A stretch of 58,331 nt of DNA from Sphingopyxis indica (lineage in GTDB: Bacteria > Pseudomonadota > Alphaproteobacteria > Sphingomonadales > Sphingomonadaceae). Position 1 is the first letter of the stretch; each line of letters starts with the position of its first letter. The stretch lies in the NCBI RefSeq assembly GCF_900188185.1, contig NZ_FZPA01000019.1, positions 1 to 58,331 of the forward strand, given 5' to 3'. This document shows, piece by piece, positions 34,213-43,201 of the stretch. Position numbers and translations under genes: made by a program. The notes beneath the pieces were generated by a model that did no database searches, was not told the DNA's origin, and saw only the letters and a list, made by a program, of their open reading frames with translations.

Positions 34213-35134
34213 GCAGCAGCGTATCGACGAAGCGACGGGCACGCGCACCGTCGGTCACGAATGGGACGGCATCGAGGAACTCGACACGCCGATGCCGCGC
34301 TGGTGGCTGTGGACCTTCTATCTGACCATCGCGTGGGCGGCGGTTTATGTCGTCCTCTATCCGGCGTGGCCGATGGTGAACAGCGCGACCAGGGGCGTAA
34401 TCGGCTGGTCGAGCCGCGGCCAGCTCGAACAGGAGCTTGCCGCCGATGCGACGCGCCGCGCGCCCGTGGTGAACGCGATCGCCGCGTCGCCGATCGCCGA
34501 ACTCCCCGCGCGGCCCGAGCTGATGCAGGCGGCGGTGCAGGGCGGCGGGGCGGCGTTTCGCGTCCATTGCGTCCAGTGTCACGGGTCGGGCGGCGCGGGA
34601 GTGCAGACACTCTACCCCAGCCTGACCGACGACGACTGGCTGTGGGGCGGCGATCTCGATCGAATCGACTATACGATCACCCACGGCATCCGGAACCCCG
34701 AGCATCCGGCGACGCGCACCAGCCTGATGCCCGCCTTCGGCCGTGACGCCATTCTCGACGCGCGCCAGATCGCCGATGTGGTCAGCCATGTGCGCGTGAT
34801 CAGCGGGCAGGAAAAGCCGAGCGCCTCCTCGGCGCGCGGGGCGACGCTGTTCGAGGCGAATTGCGCCGTCTGCCACGGCGCGAACGGCGAGGGCGGGCGG
34901 CAGGTCGGCGCGCCGAAGCTGACCGATGCGATCTGGCTCTATGGCGGCGACCGCGCGAGCATCGCCGCGACCGTCGCCAACCCGCGCAACGGCGTGATGC
35001 CGCGCTGGGGCGAGCGGCTCGATCCCGTCACGATCAAGATGCTCGCCGCCTATGTCTATTCGCTCGGCGGCGGCGAAAGGGCACCGGCGACGGTTGCCGC
35101 CGCGCAAGGGCAGGGAGCCGATGGCCAGCCCTGA
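34205..35134 (+). CDS. ccoP: cbb3-type cytochrome c oxidase subunit III (di-heme)
   Basis: 309 residues. A cytoplasmic N-terminus with EWDGIEELDTPMPRWW, typical of CcoP, precedes one membrane helix (about 35-57) and two periplasmic c-type heme domains, with CVQCH and CAVCH. It takes electrons from soluble or membrane cytochrome c. It overlaps ccoQ and ccoG, so the structural operon is tightly packed. Confidence 0.96.
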   Translation: MAEQQRIDEATGTRTVGHEWDGIEELDTPMPRWWLWTFYLTIAWAAVYVVLYPAWPMVNSATRGVIGWSSRGQLEQELAADATRRAPVVNAIAASPIAELPARPELMQAAVQGGGAAFRVHCVQCHGSGGAGVQTLYPSLTDDDWLWGGDLDRIDYTITHGIRNPEHPATRTSLMPAFGRDAILDARQIADVVSHVRVISGQEKPSASSARGATLFEANCAVCHGANGEGGRQVGAPKLTDAIWLYGGDRASIAATVANPRNGVMPRWGERLDPVTIKMLAAYVYSLGGGERAPATVAAAQGQGADGQP

Positions 35135-36578
35135 AGACCTGACCGGCGGCCCCGCTTCGCTCTATGAAGCGCGCAAGGGCGTTTATCCCAAGAAGGTCGA
35201 CGGCCGCTTTCGCCGCTTCAAATGGCTGGTGATGGCGGTCACGCTCGCGATCTATTACGTCACGCCGTGGCTGCGCTGGGACCGCGGCGCATACGCGCCC
35301 GATCAGGCGGTGCTCGTCGATCTCGCGCACCGGCGCTTCTACATGTTCCAGATCGAGATCTGGCCGCACGAATTTTACTATGTGGCGGGCCTGCTGATCA
35401 TGGCCGGGATCGGGCTGTTCCTCGTCACCAGCGCCGTCGGGCGCGCCTGGTGCGGCTATGCCTGTCCGCAGACGGTGTGGACCGACCTGTTCCAGCATGT
35501 CGACCGGCTGATCGACGGCGATCGCAACGCGCAGATCCGCCTCGCGAACGGTCCGTGGACGGCGGAAAAGATCGCGAAGCGCGGGCTCAAATATGCGGTC
35601 TATCTGGCGATCGCCTTCTGGACCGGTGGCGCGTGGATTCTCTATTTCGCCGATGCGCCGACGCTGACGCAGGATTTCTGGACCGGGCAGGCGGCGCCCG
35701 TCGCCTATGGCACGGTCGCGGCGCTCACCGCGACGACCTTCGTCCTTGGCGGTTTCATGCGCGAACAGGTGTGCATCTATATGTGCCCCTGGCCGCGTAT
35801 CCAGACCGCGATGATGGACGAAAAATCGCTGCTGGTGACCTATAAGGAATGGCGCGGCGAACCACGCGGCAGCGTCAAGAAGGCGCAGGCCCATCCCGGC
35901 GCGTTCGGCGACTGCATCGACTGCAACCAGTGCGTCGCGGTGTGTCCGACCGGCATCGACATTCGCGAAGGGCCGCAGATCGGCTGTATCACTTGTGCCT
36001 TGTGCATCGACGCGTGCGACGGGGTGATGGCGCAGGTCGGCCGCCCGCGCGGGCTGATCGACTATTGCACGCTCGACGATGCGGCGACGGAGAAGGCGGG
36101 CGGTGCGGCGCGGCCGGTGCGCCAGACGCTGCTGCGCCCGCGCACGATCGTCTACTTCTCGATCTGGTGCGCGATCGGCGCCGCGATGCTGTTTTCGCTC
36201 GGCCAGCGCACAAGGCTCGACCTCGCCGTCCAGCACGATCGCAGCCCGCTCTATGTCCAGCTTTCCGACGGGCATATCCGCAACAGCTATACTTTGAAGC
36301 TGCGCAACATGGAAACGCGCCCACGCCGGGTCGAAGTCGCGATGACGGGGCTCAGCGACGCGAAGCTGTGGAGCGAGGACGGCGCGCGCGAAAACGCCGG
36401 GCAGCGCATCCAAATGACGCTGCCCGCCGACAGCGTCACGCGCGCCCGGCTGTTCGTCGCGGCGCCGGGTGCCGGTCCGGCACGGCAGGACTTCACCCTC
36501 ATGGCGTGGGGCCTCGACGGCGACCCGCGCGGCGACAGCGAAACCATCCAGTTCGACCGGCCGGAGACAGGACAATGA
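35121..36578 (+). CDS. ccoG: Cytochrome oxidase accessory protein CcoG (ferredoxin-like, FixG)
   Basis: 485 residues. Several membrane helices and a CGYACPQTVW segment are followed by two ferredoxin-type [4Fe-4S] motifs, CIDCNQCVAVCP and CITCALCIDAC, and a C-terminal Ig-like domain. CcoG is reported to reduce copper for delivery to the oxidase. The start at 35121 (MASPEDLTGG) overlaps ccoP by 14 bp. Confidence 0.95.
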   Translation: MASPEDLTGGPASLYEARKGVYPKKVDGRFRRFKWLVMAVTLAIYYVTPWLRWDRGAYAPDQAVLVDLAHRRFYMFQIEIWPHEFYYVAGLLIMAGIGLFLVTSAVGRAWCGYACPQTVWTDLFQHVDRLIDGDRNAQIRLANGPWTAEKIAKRGLKYAVYLAIAFWTGGAWILYFADAPTLTQDFWTGQAAPVAYGTVAALTATTFVLGGFMREQVCIYMCPWPRIQTAMMDEKSLLVTYKEWRGEPRGSVKKAQAHPGAFGDCIDCNQCVAVCPTGIDIREGPQIGCITCALCIDACDGVMAQVGRPRGLIDYCTLDDAATEKAGGAARPVRQTLLRPRTIVYFSIWCAIGAAMLFSLGQRTRLDLAVQHDRSPLYVQLSDGHIRNSYTLKLRNMETRPRRVEVAMTGLSDAKLWSEDGARENAGQRIQMTLPADSVTRARLFVAAPGAGPARQDFTLMAWGLDGDPRGDSETIQFDRPETGQ

Positions 36579-37042
36579 CCGAGCGCGCGCACAAAGCCTT
36601 CACCGGCTGGCATATGACGACGATTCTCGTCGCCTTCTTTGCGGTGGTGGTGACGGTGAATTTCGTCATGGCGCGCTTCGCGCTGTCGACCTTCGGCGGT
36701 GCGGTGGTCGAGAACAGCTATGTCGCGAGCCAGCACTATAACGAATGGCTCCAGCGCGCCGCGGCGCAGGACGGGCTCGGTTGGAGCCCGACGATCGTGC
36801 TCGGCGCCGACCGGCGGGTGCAGCTGACGATCGGCGAGGAGGGGCGCCCGCTCGCGGGGGTGGCGGTGACCGCGACGCTCAGCCATCCGCTTGGCCGCAC
36901 GCCACCGACGGCGGTGCATTTCGTTCCGGCCGCGGGCGGGGTCCTTATATCGCGCGAGCGCGTTCCGGCGGGGCGCTGGCGGCTCGACCTCTCGGTCCGT
37001 CGCGGCGGCGACGAAGCGCGCTACCGGGCCGACCTGCAATGA
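36575..37042 (+). CDS. ccoH: cbb3 oxidase assembly protein CcoH (FixH)
   Basis: 155 residues: a short basic N-terminus ending FTGWHMTTILVAFFAVVVTV with one membrane helix, then a periplasmic domain with YVASQHYNEWL. This is the FixH family, needed for maturation of the oxidase. ATGA overlaps occur at both ends. Confidence 0.93.
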   Translation: MTERAHKAFTGWHMTTILVAFFAVVVTVNFVMARFALSTFGGAVVENSYVASQHYNEWLQRAAAQDGLGWSPTIVLGADRRVQLTIGEEGRPLAGVAVTATLSHPLGRTPPTAVHFVPAAGGVLISRERVPAGRWRLDLSVRRGGDEARYRADLQ

Positions 37043-39162
37043 CGGCCGCCGCCGCCACGCCGCTGATCGAGCGCGATTTCGCGGTTCCCGACATCCGCTG
37101 CGCGAGTTGCATCGCCAAGCTCGAACAGGGGCTCGTGCGCGACAAGAGGATCGCCGCCGCGCGCGTCAACTTCACCGAAAAGCGTGTCCACCTGACGCAC
37201 ACGCCCGACGCAGCGATGCCCGACCTGATCGGCGCCTTCTCGCTGCTCGGCTTCGAGGCGTATCCGATCGGCGACGCGGCGGGTGAGGTCGACCCAGAGG
37301 CGGCGACGAGCCGCGACCTGCTGCGCGCCGTCGCGGTCGCGGGCTTCGCGATGATGAACATCATGCTGCTGTCGGTGGCGGTCTGGTCGGGCGCGGCGGG
37401 GGTGACGCGCGACCTGTTCCACTGGCTGTCGGCGGCGATCGCGCTGCCGGCGATCGCCTATGCGGGGCGGCCCTTCTTCCGCTCGGCGGCGCGCGCGCTG
37501 CGGCACCGGCATACAAATATGGACGTGCCGATCAGCATCGGCGTGCTGCTCGCAACCGGCCTCAGCCTGTACGAGACCGCGACGCACGGGCGCCACGCCT
37601 ATTTCGACGGCGCGGTCATGCTGCTCTTCTTCCTCCTCTGCGGGCGCTGGCTCGACAGCGTGATGCGCGACCGCGCGCGCGGCGGCGTCACCGCGCTGCT
37701 GCGCAACATGGGAACCGGCGCGATGGTGATCGAGCGCGATGCCGCGCCGCGCTGGGTCGATGCGACGGCGCTCGCCCCGGGCATGGTAATGCTCGTCGCC
37801 GCGGGCGAGCGCCTCGCCGCCGACGGGCTCGTCACCGCCGGCGACAGCCAGATCGACCTGTCGCTCCTCACCGGCGAAAGCGCGCCGCAGGCGGTGCATG
37901 TCGGCGATCCCGTCCACGCAGGCACGCTCAATATGGAGGCGCCGATCCGTGTGCGCGTCACCGCCGCCGGCGCCGGCACCGCGATCGCCGATATCGCGCG
38001 GCTCATGGGCGAGGCGGCGCAGGGCAAGTCGCGTTACGTCCGTATCGCCGACCGCGCCGCGCGGCTCTATGCCCCGGCGGTCCACGGGCTCGCGCTCGCC
38101 GCCTTCGCGGGCTGGATGGTGGCGGGAGCGGGCTGGCACCAGAGCATGCTGATCGCGGTCGCGGTGCTGATAGTCACCTGCCCGTGCGCGCTCGGCCTCG
38201 CGGTGCCGGCGGCGCAGATCGTCGCGGCGGGGGCGCTGATGCGCCTGGGCGTGCTCGTCAAGGACGGTTCGGCGCTCGAACGGCTTGCCGAGGTCGACCG
38301 CGCGATGATCGACAAGACCGGCACGCTGACGCTCGGCCGGCCGGCGGCGGTCAATCTCGATGCGATCGACCCCGTCTACGGCCCGCTGCTGCTCGCGCTC
38401 GCGCAGGCGAGCCGCCATCCGCTCAGCGAGGTACTCACGCGGCGCCTCGTCGCGCGCGGGGTCCATGCCGAAACGGTCGAGATCGTCGGCGAAACGCCGG
38501 GTTTCGGCGTCGAGGCCCGATGGCATGGCCACAGCGTCACACTCGGCCGTCCGCAGCGTCCGCTGGCGGGTGATGCGCTTGCGAGCGAACTCGCGGTCGA
38601 TGACGACCCGCTGGCGCTGTTGCGCTTCGCCGACGAACTGCGCCCCGACGCGCGTCAGGCGATCGCGGCGCTGCGGAGCGACGGGATCGAGCCGACCATC
38701 CTGTCGGGCGACCGCGGCGAAGCGGTGGCGCCCGTCGCGCGCGAACTCGGCGTGCTCGCGCAGACGGGAATGAGCCCGCAGGACAAGCTCGCCGCAATTG
38801 CGCGCCAGACCGCGGCGGGGTACAAGGTGTTGATGATCGGCGATGGGCTCAACGACGGACCGGCTCTCGCGGCCGGACATGCCTCGATGGCACCGGGGTC
38901 GGCGAGCGACGCGGGCAAGAATGCCGCCGATTGCATCTTCCTCGGCGACCGGTTGATGCCGGTGGTGCAGACGCTGCGGATGGCGCGGCGCACGCAGGCG
39001 ATCGTGCGCCAGAATTTCGCGCTCGCCATCGGTTACAATATCGTCGCGGTGCCGCTCGCGCTGTTCGGCCTCGTCACGCCGCTGATCGCCGCGCTCGCCA
39101 TGTCGGGATCGTCGCTGATCGTCGTCGGCAATGCGATGCGATTGAAACGAGGCTTGGCGTGA
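37039..39162 (+). CDS. ccoI: Copper-translocating P1B-type ATPase CcoI (FixI)
   Basis: 707 residues. An N-terminal heavy-metal domain has IRCASCIAKLE with the Cys pair. The ATPase has the membrane copper motif CPCALG, the phosphorylation site DKTGTLT, TGES and the hinge GDGLNDGPAL. It moves copper for insertion in CcoN. The start at 37039 overlaps the ccoH stop. Confidence 0.95.
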   Translation: MTAAAATPLIERDFAVPDIRCASCIAKLEQGLVRDKRIAAARVNFTEKRVHLTHTPDAAMPDLIGAFSLLGFEAYPIGDAAGEVDPEAATSRDLLRAVAVAGFAMMNIMLLSVAVWSGAAGVTRDLFHWLSAAIALPAIAYAGRPFFRSAARALRHRHTNMDVPISIGVLLATGLSLYETATHGRHAYFDGAVMLLFFLLCGRWLDSVMRDRARGGVTALLRNMGTGAMVIERDAAPRWVDATALAPGMVMLVAAGERLAADGLVTAGDSQIDLSLLTGESAPQAVHVGDPVHAGTLNMEAPIRVRVTAAGAGTAIADIARLMGEAAQGKSRYVRIADRAARLYAPAVHGLALAAFAGWMVAGAGWHQSMLIAVAVLIVTCPCALGLAVPAAQIVAAGALMRLGVLVKDGSALERLAEVDRAMIDKTGTLTLGRPAAVNLDAIDPVYGPLLLALAQASRHPLSEVLTRRLVARGVHAETVEIVGETPGFGVEARWHGHSVTLGRPQRPLAGDALASELAVDDDPLALLRFADELRPDARQAIAALRSDGIEPTILSGDRGEAVAPVARELGVLAQTGMSPQDKLAAIARQTAAGYKVLMIGDGLNDGPALAAGHASMAPGSASDAGKNAADCIFLGDRLMPVVQTLRMARRTQAIVRQNFALAIGYNIVAVPLALFGLVTPLIAALAMSGSSLIVVGNAMRLKRGLA

Positions 39163-39314
39163 ACGGCCTGCTGTTCCTGATTCCGATCGCGCTCGGTCTC
39201 GGACTGCTCGGCCTCGCGGCCTTCTTCTGGTCGCTGCGCAGCGGCCAGTTCGACGATCTCGACGGCGCCGCGCTGCGCATTTTCGTCGACGAGGAACGGG
39301 ACGCCGCGCCATGA
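39159..39314 (+). CDS. ccoS: cbb3 oxidase assembly protein CcoS (FixS)
   Basis: 51 residues from a GTG at 39159 that overlaps the ccoI stop. It has one membrane helix (LLFLIPIALGLGLLGLAAFF), then the FixS signature WSLRSGQFDDLDGAALRI. It is required for heme and copper insertion in CcoN. Confidence 0.92.
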   Translation: MNGLLFLIPIALGLGLLGLAAFFWSLRSGQFDDLDGAALRIFVDEERDAAP

Positions 39315-39547
39315 TCGGCCGCGCTTTCGCCTCGCTCGGCGCCGCGACGGGTCTCGCCATCGCGCCGTTCACCGCCGACGCGCAGCTGCTGTTGCTCCCC
39401 GCCTGCGGCGGCGGGGCGCATCTGCTCGTCGTTCCGGGCGATCCGGCGGCGCCGGGCGGCAAGGGCGATCAATGCGCCAAGGCGTGCCATGCGGTGACTG
39501 ACCGGCGGACCAAGGCAAAGGACGGCAAGCGCGGCGGTTGCTGCTGA
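39311..39547 (+). CDS. Small exported Cys-rich protein at the end of the cco operon, function unknown
   Basis: 78 residues with ATG overlapping the ccoS stop, so translation is coupled. A signal peptide is likely (cleavage near TADAQ, residue 25). The mature part of about 53 residues has five Cys and a His: Cys32, Cys55, Cys59-His60 and Cys77-Cys78. The spacing CAKACH is one residue too long for a heme c site. The basic C-terminus (KAKDGKRGGCC) and the position beside copper-handling genes suggest metal binding. I do not recognise a family. Confidence 0.7.
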   Translation: MIGRAFASLGAATGLAIAPFTADAQLLLLPACGGGAHLLVVPGDPAAPGGKGDQCAKACHAVTDRRTKAKDGKRGGCC

Positions 39548-39560
39548 CGCGCTCCGGACC

Positions 39561-39574
39561 TTGATCCCGGTCAA
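39561..39574 (+). promoter_or_regulatory. FNR/FixK box before hemN
   Basis: TTGAT-CCCG-GTCAA differs from the consensus TTGAT-N4-ATCAA at one base. It lies between the small Cys-rich gene and hemN, 34 bp before the hemN ATG. At the usual class II distance the transcript would start about at the ATG, so either the mRNA is nearly leaderless or the box is used in another geometry. Confidence 0.7.
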
Positions 39575-39608
39575 TGCAGCGGCGGGGCGGCACGCCTAGT
39601 CCGATGCC

Positions 39609-40913
39609 ATGTGGAGCTATCATCCCGACCTGCTCGCCCGGCCCGTGCCGCGCTATACGAGCTATCCGACCGCCCTCGAATTCGCCGAGGATGTCGGTGC
39701 GGACGACTATGCCGCCGCGCTCGACCGCGTCGCGCCCGCGACGCCGGTGTCGCTCTATGTCCATATCCCCTATTGCGAACAGATCTGCTGGTATTGCGGC
39801 TGCAACACCGGCGCGGCGGGACGCAGGCAACGGCTCGCCGACTATCTGACCGCGCTTCGCGCCGAGATTCCGGTCGTCGCGAGGCGGCTCGGCGGCCGCG
39901 CGCGCGTGCGGCGCATCGCCTTTGGCGGCGGCAGCCCCAACGCGATCGCGCCGGTCGATTTCGTGCGCCTTCTCGACCGCCTCACCACCATCTTCGACGT
40001 CGGCGACGCCGATATTTCGATCGAGATCGACCCGCGCGGCTTCACCGCCGAATGGGCGCTCGTGCTCGCCGCGGCAAAGGTGACGCGCGTCAGCATGGGG
40101 GTGCAGACCTTTTCGCCTCAGATTCAGGCGGCGATCGGGCGCATCCAGCCGCTCGCCGAGATCGAGGCGGCGGTGGCGGCGCTGCGGCTGCGCGGGATCG
40201 AGGCGATCAATTTCGACCTGATGTACGGACTTCCGGGACAGACGCTCGCCGATCTCGACGCGACGCTCGACGAAACGATCCGTCTCGCGCCGAGCCGCGT
40301 CGCGCTGTTCGGCTATGCCCATCTGCCCGCGATGATCCCGCGCCAGCGCCGCATCGACGCGCGCTGCCTGCCCGGCCACGAGCAGCGCTTCCGCCAGGCC
40401 GCGCACGGCCACGGCCGCCTGACCGCCGCGGGCTATACCGCGGTCGGCTTCGATCATTTCGCACGGCCGGGCGATCCGCTCGCCATCGCCGCGCGCGAGG
40501 GCAGGGTGAATCGCAACTTTCAGGGTTTTACCGAAGACGATGCCGCAGTGCTCATCGGCTTCGGCGCCAGCGCGATCAGCGGCTTTCCCGACCTGATCGT
40601 CCAGAACGAAAAGCGCTCGGGCCTTTATCGGGACCTCGTCGGTGAAGGGCAATTGGCCGCCGTGCGCGGCGTTCGGGTCGATCCGGCGCAGCAGCGTCGC
40701 GGGCGGCACATCCGCGACATCCTGTGCCGCGGCCGATCCCGGTTCGACGATGCCGAGCCCGCGGACATTCGCGCCACCTTTCGCGATTTCGAACGGCGCG
40801 GCATCGTCGAATGGGAGGGAGACGAGCTGGTGGTCCGCGAGGCGGGCCTGCCCTATAGCCGGCATGTCGCCGCGCAGTTCGACGCGGTCCGGGGCCCCAT
40901 CGCGTCGCTTTGA
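39609..40913 (+). CDS. hemN: Oxygen-independent coproporphyrinogen III oxidase HemN
   Basis: 434 residues, a radical SAM enzyme. The cluster motif CEQICWYCGC has the CX3CX2C spacing plus the extra Cys of true HemN. YTSYPTALEF, AFGGGSPNAI and SMGVQTFSPQIQAAIGRIQP follow as in the family. It makes protoporphyrinogen for heme when oxygen is low, matching the FNR box upstream and the heme-rich oxidase genes before it. Confidence 0.95.
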   Translation: MWSYHPDLLARPVPRYTSYPTALEFAEDVGADDYAAALDRVAPATPVSLYVHIPYCEQICWYCGCNTGAAGRRQRLADYLTALRAEIPVVARRLGGRARVRRIAFGGGSPNAIAPVDFVRLLDRLTTIFDVGDADISIEIDPRGFTAEWALVLAAAKVTRVSMGVQTFSPQIQAAIGRIQPLAEIEAAVAALRLRGIEAINFDLMYGLPGQTLADLDATLDETIRLAPSRVALFGYAHLPAMIPRQRRIDARCLPGHEQRFRQAAHGHGRLTAAGYTAVGFDHFARPGDPLAIAAREGRVNRNFQGFTEDDAAVLIGFGASAISGFPDLIVQNEKRSGLYRDLVGEGQLAAVRGVRVDPAQQRRGRHIRDILCRGRSRFDDAEPADIRATFRDFERRGIVEWEGDELVVREAGLPYSRHVAAQFDAVRGPIASL

Positions 40914-40940
40914 GCGGCGGGCAGGGGCCGTGCGGGAAGC

Positions 40941-41016
40941 TGGTGCCGGCTGTCGGACTCGAACCGACGACCTACCGCTTACAAGGCGGTTGCTCTACCA
41001 ACTGAGCTAAGCCGGC
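40941..41016 (-). tRNA. tRNA-Thr (anticodon TGT)
   Basis: On the minus strand the acceptor arms GCCGGCT and AGCCGGC pair, with A73 and an encoded CCA. The D arm is GCTCAGTTGGTAGAGC, the anticodon stem ACCGC/GCGGT holds the loop CTTGTAA (anticodon TGT), and the T arm is GTCGGTTCGAGTCCGAC. Length 76 nt. Confidence 0.97.
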
Positions 41017-41038
41017 GTGGCGCTTGTGGCCCTTTGCG

Positions 41039-41911
41039 TCAAATGATGCCGAAGGTCCAGCCTTCGGTGTCGGCAATCGCCTGCGTGAGGGGCGCAGGGG
41101 TCCATATCGCCGCCTCGCCCGCGATCGCGCGCAGCCACGCCGCGGCCAGCAGCGCATCGCTCGCATGGTCGCTTACCGGCCCCTTCATTCCGACCGGCTG
41201 CGATCCGAGCTGCGCCAGCGCGGCGTCGAGCGCGCCGCCGTCGTGAATCTTGCTGCGTCCGTGGGGCACGCCGGCGGCGCGCGCGGCGAGACTGGTGTAG
41301 ATTTCGACGAGCAGCGGGCCGCGCGCGGGCACCGGATCGAGCGGCCAGAGCGGGATACGGCCGCCGAGCCGATGGAGCAGGCGCATCCCCGACAGGCTTG
41401 CCTTGCCGACCTGCGCCGCGCCGACGAGGTTGAAATTGCTGACGCTCGCGGCCTGCCGCGTCGCGCGCTGATGCCACTCGACGCACCGCAATCGCCCGGC
41501 GCCGGGTTCGAACAGGTCGCCGACATCGCCCGCCGCGTGACGGAAATGGCGGCGCGCCTCGCGGTGGGCCAGGAAAGCGCCGGATTCGAGGTGCGGATCG
41601 CCGCCCGCGAGCCGCTCGACGAGCGCCCAAAGCGCACGGATGTCCGGGGGACTTTCGGACCATAAGGGGAAATAGGCGCCGCGGTCGGCAAAGGCGAAGG
41701 CGGCGGAAAAGTCGAAGCCGATCAGCATGTCGGCGCGCGATGCTGCGATCTCCTCGAGCCAGGCGGCGATTTCGGCGCGCGACCAGACATGTCCCGGCCG
41801 GACGAGCGCCGGCGCGGCCGCCCCGCTCGCCACCGCAAGCGCGATCCCGCGCTGCCGCTCGCCGCGAGCGCCCGACCAGTCGAGGGCGGCGAAATGGGTG
41901 AAGCGGCGCAT
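41039..41911 (-). CDS. Conserved hypothetical protein, RNase-H-like (DUF429-like)
   Basis: 290 residues, no signal peptide or membrane helix. FAALDWSGARGERQRGIALA near the start, MLIGFDFSAAF in the middle and SDHASDALLAAAWLRA near the end place acidic residues as in RNase-H-like folds, and the layout recalls DUF429 proteins. No function can be assigned. It is 22 bp upstream of tRNA-Thr on the same strand and could be cotranscribed with it. Confidence 0.65.
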   Translation of the reverse strand: MRRFTHFAALDWSGARGERQRGIALAVASGAAAPALVRPGHVWSRAEIAAWLEEIAASRADMLIGFDFSAAFAFADRGAYFPLWSESPPDIRALWALVERLAGGDPHLESGAFLAHREARRHFRHAAGDVGDLFEPGAGRLRCVEWHQRATRQAASVSNFNLVGAAQVGKASLSGMRLLHRLGGRIPLWPLDPVPARGPLLVEIYTSLAARAAGVPHGRSKIHDGGALDAALAQLGSQPVGMKGPVSDHASDALLAAAWLRAIAGEAAIWTPAPLTQAIADTEGWTFGII

Positions 41912-41974
41912 CGCATCGCCTTAGCGCATGTGCGGTGCCTTGCACAAAGTCGCCTGGCGCCCCACATGCAGCCC

Positions 41975-42550
41975 ATGCTGATCGAAACCGAATCGACGCC
42001 CAACCCGGCGACGCTCAAATTCCTGCCCGGCCGGCCGGTGATGGAAGCGGGGACGCGCGACTTTGCGAGCCCCGAAGAGGCCGAGGCTTCGCCGCTTGCG
42101 ACCGCGCTCTTTTCGCTCGGCGACGTCACCGGCGTTTTCTTCGGCCGCGACTTCGTCTCGGTGACGATCGCGCCGGGTGCCGAATGGGCCGATGTGAAGC
42201 CCGACGTGCTCGGCATCGTGATGGATCATTTTCTCGCCGATATGCCGCTCTTTCACCCCGCGCGCGCCGGCTTCGCGGTTCCGGCCGAGGAGGAGGGCGG
42301 TTTCGCCGACGATCCCGCCGACGCCGACATCGTCGACCAGATCAAGGAACTGATCGAAACGCGCGTCCGCCCTGCGGTCGCCAACGACGGCGGCGACATC
42401 GTCTATCGCGGTTTCGACAAGGGCAATGTCTATCTGAAGATGCAGGGTGCGTGCGCCGGCTGTCCGTCCTCGACGGCGACGCTGAAGAATGGCATCGAGG
42501 CGCTGCTCAAACATTATGTTCCCGAGGTGACCGCGGTTCACGCCGTCTGA
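41975..42550 (+). CDS. nfuA: Fe-S cluster carrier of the Nfu/NfuA type
   Basis: 191 residues. The N-terminal Nfu domain opens MLIETESTPNPATLKFLPG; the C-terminal NifU-like domain carries the cluster-binding pair in CAGCPSS. It hands Fe-S clusters to target proteins. I choose the ATG at 41975; one at 41966 adds three residues. It is divergent from the RNase-H-like gene with 63 bp between. Confidence 0.93.
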   Translation: MLIETESTPNPATLKFLPGRPVMEAGTRDFASPEEAEASPLATALFSLGDVTGVFFGRDFVSVTIAPGAEWADVKPDVLGIVMDHFLADMPLFHPARAGFAVPAEEEGGFADDPADADIVDQIKELIETRVRPAVANDGGDIVYRGFDKGNVYLKMQGACAGCPSSTATLKNGIEALLKHYVPEVTAVHAV

Positions 42551-42589
42551 TCGCCGCGGATTTCCATCCCAGCAACAGGAGATTGCCCG

Positions 42590-43183
42590 ATGAGCGAGCC
42601 GCTGCCCGATGGCGCCCTCGACCAGCTGTTTCGCACCGCGCGCACCTATAATGGCTATCTCGACAAGCCGGTGAGCGAGGCGCAGCTGTGCGCGATCTGG
42701 GACCTGATGAAGTTCGGCCCGACGAGCGCGAACAGCCTGCCGGCGCGGATCGTCTGGTGCGTCTCGGACGAAGCGAAGGCAAAGCTCGCCGCGCTCGCCA
42801 TGCCCGCGAACGGCGAGAAGATACTGAAAGCCCCGGTCACCGCGATCATCGCGATGGATCATGAGTTTTTCGAGCATCTGCCCGAATTTTTCCCGCACAC
42901 CGATGCACGCAGCTGGTTCGCGGGCAATGCGCCGCTCGCCGAGGTCACCGCCTTTCGCAATTCGAGCCTGCAGGGTGCCTATTTCATCCTGGCGGCGCGT
43001 GCGCTCGGGCTCGACACCGGGCCGATGTCGGGCTTCGACAATGCCGCGGTCGACGCCGCCTTCTTTGCCGACACGCCGAATGTGAAGAGCAATTTCATCT
43101 CGACGCTCGGCCATGGCGACCCCGCGAGCATCTTCGAGCGCAGCCCGCGTCCCGATTTCGCGCGCTTCAATCGCATCGACTGA
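42590..43183 (+). CDS. rutE: Nitroreductase-family malonic semialdehyde reductase (RutE/HadB type)
   Basis: 197 residues of the FMN nitroreductase fold with the RutE features [30 protein letters not shown] and [16 protein letters not shown]. RutE reduces malonic semialdehyde in pyrimidine degradation, but no other rut gene is near, so it may be a general detoxifying reductase here. AGGAGA about nine bases upstream supports the start. Confidence 0.87.
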   Translation: MSEPLPDGALDQLFRTARTYNGYLDKPVSEAQLCAIWDLMKFGPTSANSLPARIVWCVSDEAKAKLAALAMPANGEKILKAPVTAIIAMDHEFFEHLPEFFPHTDARSWFAGNAPLAEVTAFRNSSLQGAYFILAARALGLDTGPMSGFDNAAVDAAFFADTPNVKSNFISTLGHGDPASIFERSPRPDFARFNRID

Positions 43184-43201
43184 GGCCGCGGGCGGGCACC
43201 G

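Noticed and set aside
39470..39495. CAKACH as a c-type heme site in the small protein after ccoS
   Set aside because: The spacing is CX3CH, not CX2CH. Rare variant heme sites exist, but nothing else supports heme binding.
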